64,000 nucleotides of DNA, taken from Ehretia macrophylla (lineage: Eukaryota > Streptophyta > Magnoliopsida > Boraginales > Ehretiaceae). The stretch spans positions 19,131,425 to 19,195,424 of the forward strand of contig CM075771.1 in the NCBI GenBank assembly GCA_037974665.1. The letters run 5' to 3'. Shown one piece after another: positions 1 to 12,789 of the stretch (its first letter is position 1; the number at the start of each line of letters is the position of its first letter). Both the position numbers and the translations under genes were made by a program. Below the pieces are notes generated by a model. It was given only the letters and a program-made list of their open reading frames with translations. It ran no database searches and had not been told where the DNA came from.

Positions 1-345
1 TTTGATGGATTAGGTTGTCATCCTTTTCGCGGCTCACAACGTACGATCCGGAACGGAAAAACAGCACAAAAGAAGAAAAGTGTCCCGAAACTGATGGAAA
101 CGTTCGATTTTGGGATCCGAAAATAGGCGCAGCCGAGCAGGCATGTTTCCCCCGTCGTAGAGCTCTCGGAGAGCTTTCCAATAGTATGCTGTGCGCCGCG
201 TAACTTCTTACGAATCCAAAGTTATGGGCACTGGAGCGACAGAGACCTGGTCCTAAGCCCCACGCCCTTGGTTTGCGGACCCAGTCTCTACGTGAAACAA
301 AGTTGTCTTGCCCAAGGTGGCATGGGATTCGGTAATAGAAATGTG
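1..345 (-). repeat. Inverted 5S rDNA spacer fragment
   Basis: This is the 5S intergenic spacer in reverse orientation. Read on the minus strand it shows the same ordered landmarks as the + units: the CTTGGGCAAGACAACTT block, the CGTAGAG block, CCCATAACTTT, the AGCTCTACGACGGGGG block, and the GAGCCGCGAAAAGGA block close to base 1. It matches this order up to about base 345, where the + orientation starts with TGTCGATAAGCCC. The 5S gene that should lie next to this spacer is missing at the junction. Confidence 0.85.
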
Positions 346-1114
346 TCGATAAGCCCATTGGGCCTTTTGAATGAGCTGCATCTCTGGGCTGGGACTGTGA
401 ACCGTCAACACATAAAGCCTTTGCCTACTTAATATGACAGGTGCGATCATCCCAGCACTAATGCAATGGATCCCATCAGAACTCCGAAGTTAAGCGTGGT
501 TGGGCGAGAGTAGTACTAGGATGGGTGACACCCTGGGAAGTCCTCGTGTTGCACCCCCTATTCGTTTTGTTTTTTTAACCCCGTTCAGCCTTGCCAAGTT
601 CCTTCTTCCATCACATTTCTGTTCTTGAGTCTCACAGTATCTTGGCAAGACAACTTCATTTCGCGTAGATGCTGGACCAACAAACCGAGGGCGTGGGGCT
701 TGTGACCAGGTTTCCGTCGCACTGGTGCCCATAACTTTTGATCCGTAAGAAGTTATGCGGGGCACAGTATATCGTTAGAAAGCTCTCCTGGAGCTCTACG
801 ATGGGGGCAGCAAGCATGCTCGGCTGCGTCTATTTTGGAACCCAAAATCGAACGTTTTTATCAGCTTCGGGCCATTTTTTTCCTTTTTGTGCTACTTTTT
901 CATCCCGGGTTGTTCATAGTGAGTCGCGAAAAGGACGACAACCTAACTCGCGAGACATTAGAGGGCCCTACAATGCGTCGATATCACGTCTAGCGAGGAT
1001 GCTGCATTGTTGAAGCAGATGAGTTGTCAATAAGCCTATTGAGCCTTTTGAATGGGCCATTCTCTGGGCTGGGACTGTGTACCGTCAACACATAAGGGCT
1101 TTGCACACTCAACA
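346..1114 (+). repeat. 5S rDNA tandem array, left segment
   Basis: Direct-orientation 5S rDNA: the end of one spacer, 5S copy 1, a full spacer and the upstream promoter half of the next unit. It is cut at 1114 by a Tekay-type LTR element. The spacer order is T-rich stretch after the gene, CGTAGAG block, CCCATAACTTTTGATCCGTA, a GC-rich AGCTCTACGA block, CTTTTTGTGCTA, GAGCCGCGAAAAGGACGACA, and TGTCGATAAGCCCATTGGGC before the next gene. Confidence 0.9.
439..557 (+). rRNA. 5S rRNA gene copy 1
   Basis: Full length (119 bp). Starts AGGTGCGATC and ends GTTGCACCCC, so the terminal helix can nearly form. The A box carries one change (GTGGTTGG for GTGCTTGG); the C-box core GGATGGGTGAC is intact. A T-rich terminator follows at about 566-577. 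This is one of the better-preserved copies, with roughly half a dozen differences from the usual angiosperm sequence. Confidence 0.85.
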
Positions 1115-3474
1115 TGTAAATCTCGACACGAGAATCTATATATAATTTTAGTGTTCATAGTGCATTCATATCATTTAATAAGCAATAGCAATAATTAATA
1201 AGCATTAATATCATTTAACGTGCATATTCATCGTTTTATGTGCCAAAATGTTCAATTACGTGCATTATTGAGTTTTACGTGTTGTAGGCATTAATTGTAC
1301 TCAAATAAGTCATGAGTAGTATCTAATTAGTTGTAATTGAACCAAAATGGCAAACTAGCAAAACATGACTTAGTTGGAGGGCACTCTCGTCATTTGCCCT
1401 CTTGATATTTGTTCACCGCTATTCACTCCCACTCAAAACACACACAAACACACAAATACACACACAAAAACACTACACACACACCCACACGTTTTCAGCA
1501 TACACACACATATATACATAACAAGCTTGAGAAGAGAGGAAGAAGAAGAAGAAGAAGAAAGAAGAGAGAAAGAGGAAGGGAAGAAGCTTGCTCAAGCCTT
1601 TCGTAGTCATTTTCGAGATTTTGCTTACATTCTACAACCTTGGTCTTGCAAAACTATCACTTTGGAGGTGAGGGATTCTTTAAAACTCTTTTTAAATGCT
1701 CATTCAAGATTACATAATGCTGATTTGGTGTTAATATTGTTATAGCTTGCGTATCTAAGCTTGGATAAGGAGATTAAGTATTTTGTGTGTTGTAGAACTA
1801 GGACTTGCTTAATTTGTGAATTGATGAACTTGAGAAATCGAGAGGTGGGCTTGGTGTTGCTCAATTTGTGTGTAAAAGTTAGGAGCATGAAGTTAGTATT
1901 TAGCGTTTGGAGGTTGATTTTGATGTTGTGTGTGATGTTGAATTCTTGGTAAGTTGGTAGTTGATTGTAGGTATAGAAGGTTTTGGTTGAGGTTTGAACC
2001 ATTATTTGGTGCCTAATAAATTACATTATGTGTGCTCGATTGTCTGTAAGAATTGGGAGGAATGGTAGTAGGAAAAGGAAAGTTCATGCATTTGATGCAT
2101 TGTAGCATTCACAAGCAGAATTGGCACGACCAGATAACCCCTAGTCTACTGGTCGACCGGTGGGAGGGGGGTTGTCTGCTGGAAAGGCTTCAGGTTTGAC
2201 AGCATTACACAACAATTTTCTGGAAGCAATATCTCACCCAATTCAACTCCGAATTACATTCCGTTTGATTCTAAAGTTATCTACATTCGATAAGCTTAGA
2301 TTATAAACCAAAATAAGATTAATGAGAGCTTGGGAAGATAGGTAAAATAACTATTTAAGTTGGGACTAGTACGAAGACATTGAGTTTAATGCATGTTATG
2401 TTCCTACATTAGGGGCAACCTATTCTGTTGACCTCTACTTGCTTGTTTATGCATTATATGAACTCTATTTGGAACATGATTACACTAATATGTCAATTGA
2501 TTATTGTTACTAACCGGTGGCAACCTACTTTGTTGCCTTCGAGCTTGTTTGTTATGATTGAACTACTCTCTCGCTTGGTGTGTTTCCTTGGAGAAATGGT
2601 TGGTATAATTAAGTTATTGAACACCATGGTGGAAGTTCTGGGCCACCTGGGTGGCGTTGGGCTTGCCAGGATGGACTCGGCTACTGTGGTTGGGTTGCCT
2701 CCTGAGTACCCTTATCGATTGGTGTTTTGGGTTTATCATGGAAGCTGATTCGAGACTGGCTATCTCCAACAACTGTTCGAGTTATCGTATCCTTTGATAT
2801 ATGGTAATTTACCTTCGCTTGGGCCCTTGAGGACCTCGGAGGGTAGAGATATGTGACACTGGTTGTTTATTAATTCTTATATTTATTTGTATCTCATGCA
2901 TAACATGTTTTCAAAAAGGGTTCCTAAATATTGGAAATGTTTCCGAAAACCTACCATGACCATTAACCCTCACTGAGCTAAGTGTAGCTCATCCCTTTCC
3001 ATGACAATCTTTCAGGTGAGGCTGAGCCTGAGCTAGGGACTCAAGCTGAATGCGAGACCTGCTTGTGTGACGAGTCGGACTTCTACTTGTTGTGATCATG
3101 CTTGTTGTTAATGCTATTTTGGTGGTTAAACTATGTTAATATTGAACAACTTCAAGACTGTAATATTCTTTTGGATTTGGTCATGTAACTAACTTCTAAT
3201 GTTGGGTTGTAACCTTATTGCTAGTTTATTCTTTTAAGGCCTAGAAGGCATTGATGTTTGTGGTGTGCCTGAGGGTTGAATGTTGGCCTTGTACATATGA
3301 ACGAACAAGTTAATGAATGTTGAAGTGTCGATAGATTTGGACACCCTTCTTGAAGTTACTTATGGATATTATAAATGATTAGGTCATGAATGGATGATTG
3401 TGCAGGGTTATCTATCTAGTCCATGTCACGTTCCGGCCTTGTCTTGGCAAAGAGTTCGGGGTCGGGGCGTGACA
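1115..3474 (+). repeat. 5' LTR of the Tekay element
   Basis: Begins TGTAAATCTC and ends GGGGCGTGACA. It matches 8256-10612 along its length. It carries a CA-rich stretch (about 1437-1520) followed by a purine-rich GAAGAA stretch, near where transcription is expected to start in this group. Confidence 0.92.
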
Positions 3475-3482
3475 CCTTTAGG

Positions 3483-3494
3483 TGGTATCAGAGC
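3483..3494 (+). other. Primer-binding site, initiator-Met tRNA type
   Basis: TGGTATCAGAGC, nine bases after the 5' LTR. This is the classic plant LTR-element primer site complementary to the 3' end of initiator tRNA-Met. Confidence 0.9.
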
Positions 3495-3750
3495 TTAGCT
3501 ATTTAGCTAGGCGTAAGCTAGATTTGGAACCCCTGGTTAGTGGGTAGGAAACTTGAGATGAGAATATGTCTGAGTACTTTCAGGAATTTATGTGCTTAAG
3601 TGAGCTTATGTGCTTAACGTGATGTATTTGCTTCTTGTCTATGTGTAACCTAGGTGTAGGAGCATTGTTAACACATGTATTTACATTAATCTCATATCAG
3701 AAGGCATACGTATGATATAACCATAAATGGTCCACATGCTATGTTTATAG

Positions 3751-6700
3751 ATGGCAGGTCGTAACACCCGTGCAAATGCCGGAACACAAGGAACATGGAA
3801 TGTTAACCCAGCCAACCTCGAGATAGCCATGTTTAACATGATGACAACTGTGATAGACCGCATGAGCAGAGCTATGGAACAGCAAGTAGCAACTGCAGCA
3901 GCCACAGCAGTGACAGCCGCAACTAACAACAATAACAATAACAACAACGGTGGAGGCAATGATAACAACAATCACTGAGGTGATGCAGATGATACATTGA
4001 AGGGCTTGCTAGGATATGGACCTTCTAAGTTCCTCGATGAGCCTGACAGTGAGATGGCAGAGGCATGGCTTGCCAAGGTGGAGAAGATTTATGTGGCCAT
4101 GGACTACAATGATGAGAGGAAGGTGGCTTTTGCAACCTTCTTGTTGGAGGAGGATGCGGAGGAGTGGTAGAGAAATGAGAAGACTCGTTGGGAGCGAAAT
4201 GGCACCCCAACAACTTGGGCTAACTTTGTGAGATCTTTCAAAGGCAACTATATGTCAGAAGTGGCTCAAGAGAGAAAGAAAGAAGAGTTTCTCACTGTGA
4301 GGCAAAGAAGTTTGTCGGTGGTGCAATATGAAGCCCGATTCAACAAACTCTCCAAGTATTTGCTGGGATTGGTCCAAACAGAAAGTGCAAGAATCAAACA
4401 CTTTGTTCAGGAACTAAGGCCCGAAATTCATGATTTTCTTGCGTCTCATCATTTCACTGATTATGCCGAGATGGGTGATTCGGCATCACAAGTTGAGAAG
4501 AGGAGATTGGATACTCGTAGGGGACCGAGTCAAGTGAATAAGAGGCCGATGTTGTCACAAGCACCACAGAGATCATATTCTGCCCAGACTCAAGCTTCAA
4601 GTCAAGCTAGATCAGCCCCTACCCGACCACAACCGAGTGCTTCGGTTACTCAATCGGCCAGTGGTTCTTCGGGAAGTACTGCTACTGCCCGTAATGTTGT
4701 GTGCAGGCATTATAATAAGATGGGGCATATGGAGGCCCAATGTTGGAGAAAGAATGGTAGATGCCTTAGATGTGGCAGTGATCAACATCAGGCAAGGTAG
4801 TGCCCAAAATGGCAAGGCAAATATCAGCAGCACCAGATCACAGTCAATGCACCAGCACAAAGAGTCCAAGCCCGAGTATATGTTGTTGATCAAGAGGAGA
4901 TTCTAGAGGCTACAGTAGTGGTTGAAGGTACTTTCTTAATTTTACAACAACCGGTAAAGGTGCTTATTGATACTGGAGCCACGCGTTCCTTTATTTCGCC
5001 TCAATGTGTGCATTGCATTAAGTTGCAAGTAGGACATTTATCATGTCATGTAGAAGTTAGCAATCCTATGGGCACAAAACATGTTTCTAGATATGGATGT
5101 AGAGAATGTAAAATTCAAATAAAAGACAGGGAGTTTTTGGTTGACCTCATTATACTTCCCTTTCAAAAATATGATGTTATATTGGGAATGGATTGGTTAG
5201 CTTGCAATTATGCCCAATTGGATTGCTGAACGAAGAATGTAAAGTTTTAGGTACCGAGTCAACTTATTGATTGAGGTAAAGGGTAGATGTAATTTTTCAA
5301 GTAATACTATTGTATCCTCGATCAGGGTTGTGAAATTAATGAGAAAGGGGTGTAGTAGATACTTGGCTTACTTGATTAACAAGCCAATTGATCATGTTAA
5401 GCTTGTAGAGGTGCTAGTGGTGAAAGAATATGTTGATGTGTTTCCGAAAGAACTACCGAGATTGCCATCGAAGAGGGAGATTGATTTTATAATTGAGGTA
5501 TTGCCAGGTACTTAACCCATCTCAAAGGTACCATATCGGATAACCCCGACTGAATTACAAGAATTGAAGATTCAATTGCAGGGATTGCTAGAAAAAGGGT
5601 TTGTTCATCCTAGTTCATCTCCTTGGGGAGCCCCAGTATTGTTCGTGAAGAAGAAAGATGGCACATTGAGGCTATGTATCGATTATCGGGGGTTGAATCA
5701 GGTGACTGTCAAGAATAAGTATCCCTTGCCATTGATAGATGAGTTATTTGATCAATTACAATGAGCCAAAGTTTATTCGAAGTTTGATTTGAGGCAGGGT
5801 AATTACCAGCTTCGTATCAAGAGAGAAGACATGCATAAATCAGCTTTTAGGACAAGGTACGGATATTATGAATTTGTTGTGATGCCGTTTGGACCAACAA
5901 ATGCTCCTACCGCCTTTATGGACTTGATGCATAGGGTGTTCCAGCCTTACTTGGATCAGTTTGTGGCGATATTCATTGATGATATTTTGGTATATTCCAA
6001 GACCAAAAAGGAGCATGACAAATATTTACACTTGGTGTTACAGAAGTTGAGAGAACATCAGTTGTACGCCAAGTTCAGTAAGTGTGAGTTCTGGCTTCAA
6101 CAGGTTGCTTTCTTAGGGCATATAATCTCCCAAGCGGGAATAACAGTGGATCCATCAAAGATTGAAGTGGTGCAAATGTGGAAGAAGCTCGACAATGCTA
6201 CGGAAGTACGCAGCTTCTTGGTTTAGCCGGGTACTATAGGCGATTTATGAAAGACTTCTCAAAGATTGCTACAAGATTGACTCAAAAGAAGGTGAACTTC
6301 ACATGGGACGACAAGTGTGAAAATAGCGTCCAAGAGTTGAAGAAGAGATTGACAACCGCTCCTATCTTAGCATTGCCCGAGGGAAGTCAAGGGTTTGTCA
6401 TCTACAATGATGCTTCGAAGGGGGGATTAGGATGTGTGTTGATGCAAAATGGTCAAGTCATTGCTTATGCCTCCCGGAAACTAAAGCCTTATGAAATGAG
6501 TTACCCCACTCATAATTTGGAGTTGGCGGCTGTAGTGTTCGCATTGAAGAAGTGGAGACATTATTTATGGGGAAGCAAGTTCGAGATCTTCACTGACCAC
6601 AAAAGCTTGAAATACTTGTTCTCTCAAAAGGAACTGAACATGAGGCAAAGGAGATGGAAGGAACTCTTGGAGGACTACAATTGCACCATCAACTATGTAC

Positions 6701-8214
6701 CCGGAAAAGTTAATGTGGTAGCGGATGCATTAAGCTGAAAGGCAAGCTTGGCAAGATTGGGGATAAATGCTCTTCTAATGATTAAATCATCATTGCTATC
6801 TCAAATTAAGGAAGCTCAACAACAAGATCCACAATTCCAGAAGATAAAAGAAGACAATCCGAATTTCAAATAACAAGATGGATTGTGGAGATTTTAGAAT
6901 CGGGTTTGTGTACCGAATGACCTGGAATTGAAGAAGAAGATACTTGAAGAAGCTCATAATACAAGGTATACAATACATCCTGGGGGAGCGAAGATGTATC
7001 GTGACTTGAGGCAATTTTATTGGTGGAATAATATGAAGCAGGAAATTGCGGAGTTTGTGTCGTGTTGTTTGACATGTCAAAGGGTTAAGGCAGAACATCA
7101 AAGACCTGCAGGACTCTTACAACCTTTGGAAATTCCACAATGGAAATGGGAGCATATAACAATGAATTTCGTGACGGAGTTACCGAGGTCACCTCGAGGT
7201 TGTGATACTGTTTGGGTGATCGTGGATCGGTTAACGAAGACAGCCCATTTTATCGCAATGAATAAGACGGATAGCTTGGTGCAACGAGTTGATTTGTACA
7301 TAGCTAACATTGTGAAATTGCATGGTGTACCCATGAGCATAGTGTTTGATAGAGATCCTAGGTTTACATCGCGGTTTTGGCAAAAGTTTCAAAAGGCGAT
7401 GGGGATAAAATTGAGCTTCAGTACAACCTACCATCCTCAAACTGACGGGCAGTCCGAAAGGACCATTCAGATCTTGGAGGACATGCTACGAGCTTGTGCA
7501 TTGGATTTTGGAGGAACATGGGAAAAACACTTGCCGTTGGCAGAGTTTGCCTACAACAACAGTTACCAAGTGACGATTGGCATGGCACCTTCCGAGCCCT
7601 TGTACGGAAGGAAGTGTAGATCCCCTCTATATTGGAGTGAGGTTGGTGAGATGAAGACTATTGATCCTACATTGTTGCCGGAGATGATGGAAAAGACAGA
7701 GAATATGCATTTGATCTGGAAAATGATGCTCACCATACAAAGTAGGCAGAAAAGTTATGCCGATAGAAGAAGAAAAGACTTGGAATTTGAAGAGGGTGAT
7801 AAGGTGTTTATAAAATTGTCTCATAGGAAGGGGTTGATTCGGCATGGTAAGGGTGGCAAATTGAGTCCGAGGTACGTGGGACCGTTCGAGATTGTAAAGA
7901 AAATTAGCAAGTTAGCATACTGGTTGAGTCTACCAACAAATCTCTCCGGTATACATGACGTGTTCTATGTCTCGATGTTGAGGAAGTATCAACCTGACCC
8001 TTCTCATATCTTGAAGCCGGAACCGCTACAACTTCGTGAGAACCTCTGCTATGAAGAAAGGCCCGTGCGAATCTTGGATGAACAAGAGCAAGAGTTGCGT
8101 AGGAAGAAGATTCATATGGTGAAGGTATTGTGGAACAACCATAGAATTGAGGAAGTAACCTGGGAGTTACGGGATCAAATAGAGAAGCAATATTCGGAGT
8201 TATTTGCAAGGTAA
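3751..8214 (+). pseudogene. Decayed gag-pol of the Tekay element
   Basis: Approximate parts: gag from 3751 with a CCHC knuckle near 4700-4800; protease 4918-5230 with the DTGATRSF active-site motif; reverse transcriptase 5560-6230 with FIDDILVYS; RNase H about 6370-6735; integrase about 6930-7640, with an HHCC zinc region and catalytic core; chromodomain about 8045-8210. The integrase-chromodomain part is the longest open stretch. The region is broken by several changes and is not a working gene. Confidence 0.88.
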
Positions 8215-8242
8215 GAAGAAATTGCGAGGACGCAATTCGTTT

Positions 8243-8255
8243 AAGAAGGAAAGGA
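8243..8255 (+). other. Polypurine tract of the Tekay element
   Basis: Purine-only run AAGAAGGAAAGGA directly before the TG of the 3' LTR, in the position expected for plus-strand priming. Confidence 0.8.
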
Positions 8256-10612
8256 TGTAAAATCTGACACGAGAATCTATATATAATTATATTATTCATA
8301 GTGCATTCATATCATTTCATAAGCAATAGCAATAATTAATAAGCATTAATATCATTTAACGTGCATATTCATTGTTTTACGTTCTAAAATGTTCAATTAC
8401 ATGCATTATGGGTTTTACGTTTTGTAGACATTAATTGTACTCAAATACGTCATGAGTAGTAACTAATTAGTTGTAATTCAACCAAAATGGCAAAGTAGTA
8501 AAACATGACTTAGTAGGAGGGCACACTCGTCATTTGACCTCTTGATATTTACTCACCTAACATTACACTATTCACTCCCACTCAAAACACACACAAACAC
8601 ACAAATATACACACAAAAATACTACACACACACCCACATGTTTTCAGCACACACACACATATACACACAACAAGCTTGAAAATAGAGAAGGAAAAAGAAG
8701 AAAGAAGAGAGGATGAGGAAGAGAGAAAGCTTGCTCAAGCCTTTTGTAGTCATTTTCGAGCTTTTGCTTACATCCTACAACCTTGGTCTTGCAAATCTAT
8801 CACTTTGGAGGTGAGGGATTCTTTAAAACTCTTTTTAAATGCTCATTCAAGATTACATAATGCTCATTTGGTGTTGATATTGTTATAGCTTGCGTATCTG
8901 AGCTTGGATGAGGAGATTGAGTATTTTGTGTGTTGTAGAACTAGGACTTGCTCAATTTGTGAATTGATGAACTTGAGAAATCGAGAGGTGGGCTTGGTGT
9001 TGCTCAATCTGTATGTAAAAGTTAGGACCATGAAGTTAGCCTTAGAGTTTGGAGGTTGATTTTGATGTTGTGTGTGATGTCGAATTCTTGGTAAGTTGAT
9101 AGTTGATTGTTGGTATAGAAGGTTTTGGTTGATGTTTGAACCATTATTTGGTGCCTAATAAACCACATTATGTATGCTTGATGGTTTGTAAGAAGTGGGA
9201 GGAATGGTAGCAAGAAAAGGAAAGATTGTGCATTTGATGCACTGTAGCGTTCACAGGCAGAATTGGCACGACCGGACGACCCCTAGTCCACCGGTCAACC
9301 GGTGGGAGGGGGGTTCATCCGCTGGAGAGGCTTCGGGTGTGGCAGATTTGCGCAACGTTTTTCTAAGGCCATAACTCACTCAATTCAACTCCGAATTGCA
9401 TTCCGTTTGATTCTAGAGTTATCTACATTCAATAAGCTTCGATTCTAAACAAAAATCAGATTAATTAGAGCTTGGGAAGATAGGTAAAATAACTGTTTAA
9501 GTTGGGACTAGTGTGAAGACATTAAGTTTAATGCATGTTATGTTCCCACATTGGGGGCAACCTATCCCGTGGACCTACACTTGCATGTTTATGCATTATA
9601 TGAACTCTATTTGAAACATGATTACACTAATATGTCATTGATTACTGTTACTAACCGGTGGCAACCTACTTTGTTGCCTCCGGGCTTGTTTCCTATGATT
9701 GAACTCCTCTCTCGCTCGGTGAGTTTCCTTAGAAAGATCATTGGTATAATTAAGTTATTGAACGCCATGGTGGAAGTTCTGGGCCACCTAAGCAGCGTTG
9801 GGCTTGCCAGGACGGACTCGGCTACGGTGGATGGGTTGCCTCCGAAGTACCCTTATCGATTGGTGTTTTGGGTTTACCATGGAAGCTGATTCGAGACTGG
9901 CCATCAACAACTGTTCGAGTTATCGTATCCTTTAATATATGGTAACCTACCTTCGCTTGGGCCCTTGAGGACCTCGGAGGGTAGAGATATGTGTCACTGC
10001 TTGTTTATTAATTCTTGTATTTATTTGCATCTCGTGCATAGCATGTTTTCAAAAAGGGTTCCTAAATATTGGAAAAGTTTGTGAAAACGACCCGTGACCG
10101 TTAATCCCTGCTGAGCTAAGTGTAGCTCATCCCTTTCTATGACAATCTTTCAGGTGAGGCTGAGCTTGAGCCAGGGACTCAAGCTGAGGGCGAGACTTAC
10201 TTGTGTGATGAGTCGGACTCTACTTGCAGTGATCATGCTTGTTGTTAATGCTATTTTGGATGTTAAACTATGTTAATATTGAACAACTTCAAGTTCTGTA
10301 ATATTCTTTTGGATTTGGTTGTGTAACTAACTTCTAATGTTGGGTTGTAACCTTATTGCTAGTCTATTCTTTTGAGGCCTAGAAGGCATTGATGTTTGTA
10401 GTGTGCCTGAGGGTTGAATGTAGGCTTTGTATTTATGAACAAACAGGTTAATGAATGTTGAAGTGCCGATAGATTTGGGCACCCTTCTTGAAGTTAGTTG
10501 TGGATATTTTAAATGATTAGGTCATGAATGGATGATTGTACTGGGTTATCTATCTAGTCCACGTCACGCTCCGGCCTTGTCTAGGCAACGAGTTCGGGGT
10601 CGGGGCATGACA
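8256..10612 (+). repeat. 3' LTR of the Tekay element
   Basis: Begins TGTAAAATCTG and ends GGGGCATGACA, followed by target duplication CAACA. It pairs with 1115-3474, with scattered base changes and small indels. Confidence 0.92.
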
Positions 10613-10621
10613 CAACATGAT

Positions 10622-10740
10622 GAGTACGATCATACCAGCACTAATGCAATGGATCCCATTATAACTACGAAATTAAGCGTGGTTGGGCGAGAGTAGTACA
10701 AGGATTGGTGACGCCCTGGGAACTCCTCGTGTTGTACCCC
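10622..10740 (+). pseudogene. 5S rRNA copy 2, promoter split by the Tekay element
   Basis: 119 bp. This is the gene whose upstream region received the retroelement. Only about nine bases of native 5' flank remain (the duplicated CAACA plus TGAT-type bases), and the TATA-like box now lies 9.5 kb upstream. The body carries many changes, for example CCCATTATAACTAC for CCCATCAGAACTCC and GGATTGGTGAC in the C box. It ends GTTGTACCCC. It shares the GTGGTTGG variant with copy 1. Confidence 0.8.
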
Positions 10741-11305
10741 CTATTCGTTTTGGTTTTTTAGCCCCGTTCAGCCTTGCCATGATGCTTCTTCCATCGCATT
10801 TCTTTTCTCGAGTCCCACATTATCTTGGGCAAGACAACATCGCTTAGCGTAGAGCCTGGACCAGCAAACCAAGGGCGTGGGGCTTGTTATCAGGTCTCCG
10901 TCGCACCGGTGCCCATAACTTTTGATTCGTAAGAAGTAATGCGGCTCACAGTATATCGTTGAAAAGCTCTCCGGGAGCTCTACGATGGAGGCAGCAAGCC
11001 TGCCCGGCTGCGCATATTTTCGAAACCCAAAATCAATAATTTTTATCAGTTTTGGGCCACTTTTTCTTCTTTTTGTGGTATTTTTTCATCCCAAGTTGTT
11101 CGTCGTGAGCCAAAAAAAGGACAACAACCTAACTCACGGGACATTAGAGGGCCCTACAACTCGTCGAAATCACATCTTGCAAGGATGCTACGTTGTTGAA
11201 GTTGATGGGCTGTCGATAAGCCCATTAGGCCTTTTGAATGGGCCGCTTCTCTAGGCTGGGATTGTGAACCGTCAACTCATAAGTACTTTGCACACTCAAC
11301 AGGAC

Positions 11306-11424
11306 GAGTGCAATCATACCAGCACTAATGCACTGCATCCCATCAGAATTGTGAAGTTAAGCGTGCTTGGGCGAGAGTAGTACTAGGATGGGTGACCCCT
11401 TGAAATGTCCTCGTGTTGTTTCCT
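11306..11424 (+). pseudogene. 5S rRNA copy 3, altered 3' end
   Basis: A box and C box are intact, but the 3' end reads GTTGTTTCC instead of GTTGCACCCC, so the terminal helix with GAGTGCAATC cannot form. It resembles copy 10 (16076), including the unusual GGAC just upstream of the gene. Confidence 0.8.
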
Positions 11425-11994
11425 CTTTTCGTTTTGTTTTTTTGCCCTATTCAGCCATGCCAATATGCTTCTTCCATCACAGTTCTTTTCTCGTATCCCA
11501 TGGCATCTTGGGCAAAACAATTTCGCTTCGCGTAGAGGCTGCGCCCACAAACCGAGGGTGTGGGGCATAGGGCCTGTGACCAGGTCTCCATCGCTTCGGT
11601 GCCAATTACTTTTGAACCATAAGGAGTTATGTGGCACACAGTATATCATTGGAAATCTCTCTGGGAGCTCTACGATGTGGGCAGCAAGCTTGCTCGGTTG
11701 CGCTTGTTTTCAGAATTCAAAATTAAACGTTTTCATCAGTTTTGGCCTATTTTTCTTCTTTTTGTGTTGTTTTTTCATCCCGGGTTGTTTGTCGTGAGCA
11801 ACGAAATAGAAGACAACCTAACTCGTGAGGCATTAGAGGGCCCTACAACGCGTCGAAATCACGTCTTGCGAGGATGCTGCGTTGTTGAAGCAGATGGGAT
11901 GTCGATAAGCCCATTGGGCCTTTTGAACGGGCTGCCTCTCTGGGCTGGGACTAGGAACGGTCAACACATAAGGGTTTTGCGCACTCAACATGAC

Positions 11995-12108
11995 GGGTGC
12001 TATCATACTAGCACTAACGCATCTCATCAGAACTCCAAAGTTAAGCGTGCTTAGGCAAGAGTAGTACTACGGTGGGTGACGCCCTAGGAATTCCTCATGT
12101 TGCACCCC
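11995..12108 (+). pseudogene. 5S rRNA copy 4, short form
   Basis: Lacks about six bases in the CACCGGATCCCATC region (reads GCATCTCATCAG). Shares CCTAGGAATTCCTCATG and TACTACGG-type C-box changes with copy 13 (18074). The 3' end GTTGCACCCC is kept. Confidence 0.8.
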
Positions 12109-12670
12109 CTTTTCGTTTTATTTTTTTAGCCCCGTTCAGCCTTGCCAAGATGTTTCTTCCATCATATTTCTTTTCTCAAGTCCCACAGCATCTTGGGCAA
12201 GGCAACTAGCTACACGTAGAGGCTAGACCTACAAACCGAGGGAGTGGGGCTTGTGACCAAGTCTCTGTCGTTCCGGTGCCCATAACTTTTGATCCGTAAG
12301 AAGTAATGCAGCGCATAGTATATCGTTGGAAAGCTCTCCGGGATCTCTAGGATGGGGTCAGCTAGCTTGCCGGGCTGTCTATGTTTTCGAACCCAAAATT
12401 GAACATTTTCATTAATTTCGGGACACTTTTTCTTCTTTTGGTGCTGTTTTTTCATCCCGGGTTGTACATCATGAGCAGCGAAAAGGACGACAACCTAACT
12501 CGCGGGACATTAGAGTCCCTATAACACGTTGAAATAACGTCTTGCAAGGTTGCTGCGTTGTTGAAGCAGATGGTTTGTTGATAAGCCCATTGGGCCTTTT
12601 GAATAGTCTGCCTCTCTAGGCTAGAACTGTGAACCGTCAACACATAAGGGCTTTGCACACTTAACATAAC

Positions 12671-12789
12671 GCGTGCGATCATACCAGCACTAATGGACTG
12701 AATCCCATCAGAACTCCAAAGTTAAGTGTGCTTGGGCGAGAGTAATACTAGGATGGGTGATCCCTTGCGATGTCCTCGTGTTGCTTTCC
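12671..12789 (+). pseudogene. 5S rRNA copy 5, altered 3' end
   Basis: Starts GCGTGCGATC and ends GTTGCTTTCC, so the terminal pairing is lost. The A box reads AAGTTAAGTGTGCTTGG. Its spacer (for example ACACAAAATCGAATGTTACC) is close to that of copy 14 (18751). Confidence 0.8.

Larger units (their letters stand above)
1115..10612 (+). mobile_element. Tekay-type Ty3/gypsy LTR retrotransposon (decayed)
   Basis: Complete in outline: LTR, primer-binding site, gag-pol region, polypurine tract, LTR. It is flanked by the 5-bp target duplication CAACA (1110-1114 and 10613-10617). Parts in order are gag with a CCHC knuckle, aspartic protease, reverse transcriptase, RNase H, integrase and a C-terminal chromodomain, which is the Tekay/Del chromovirus layout. 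LTRs of about 2.36 kb also fit Tekay. The coding region is broken in roughly half a dozen or more places, so I treat it as a fossil. The two LTRs differ by eye at roughly one base in 12-15, suggesting an insertion a few million years old. It lies in a 5S gene promoter. Confidence 0.93.
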
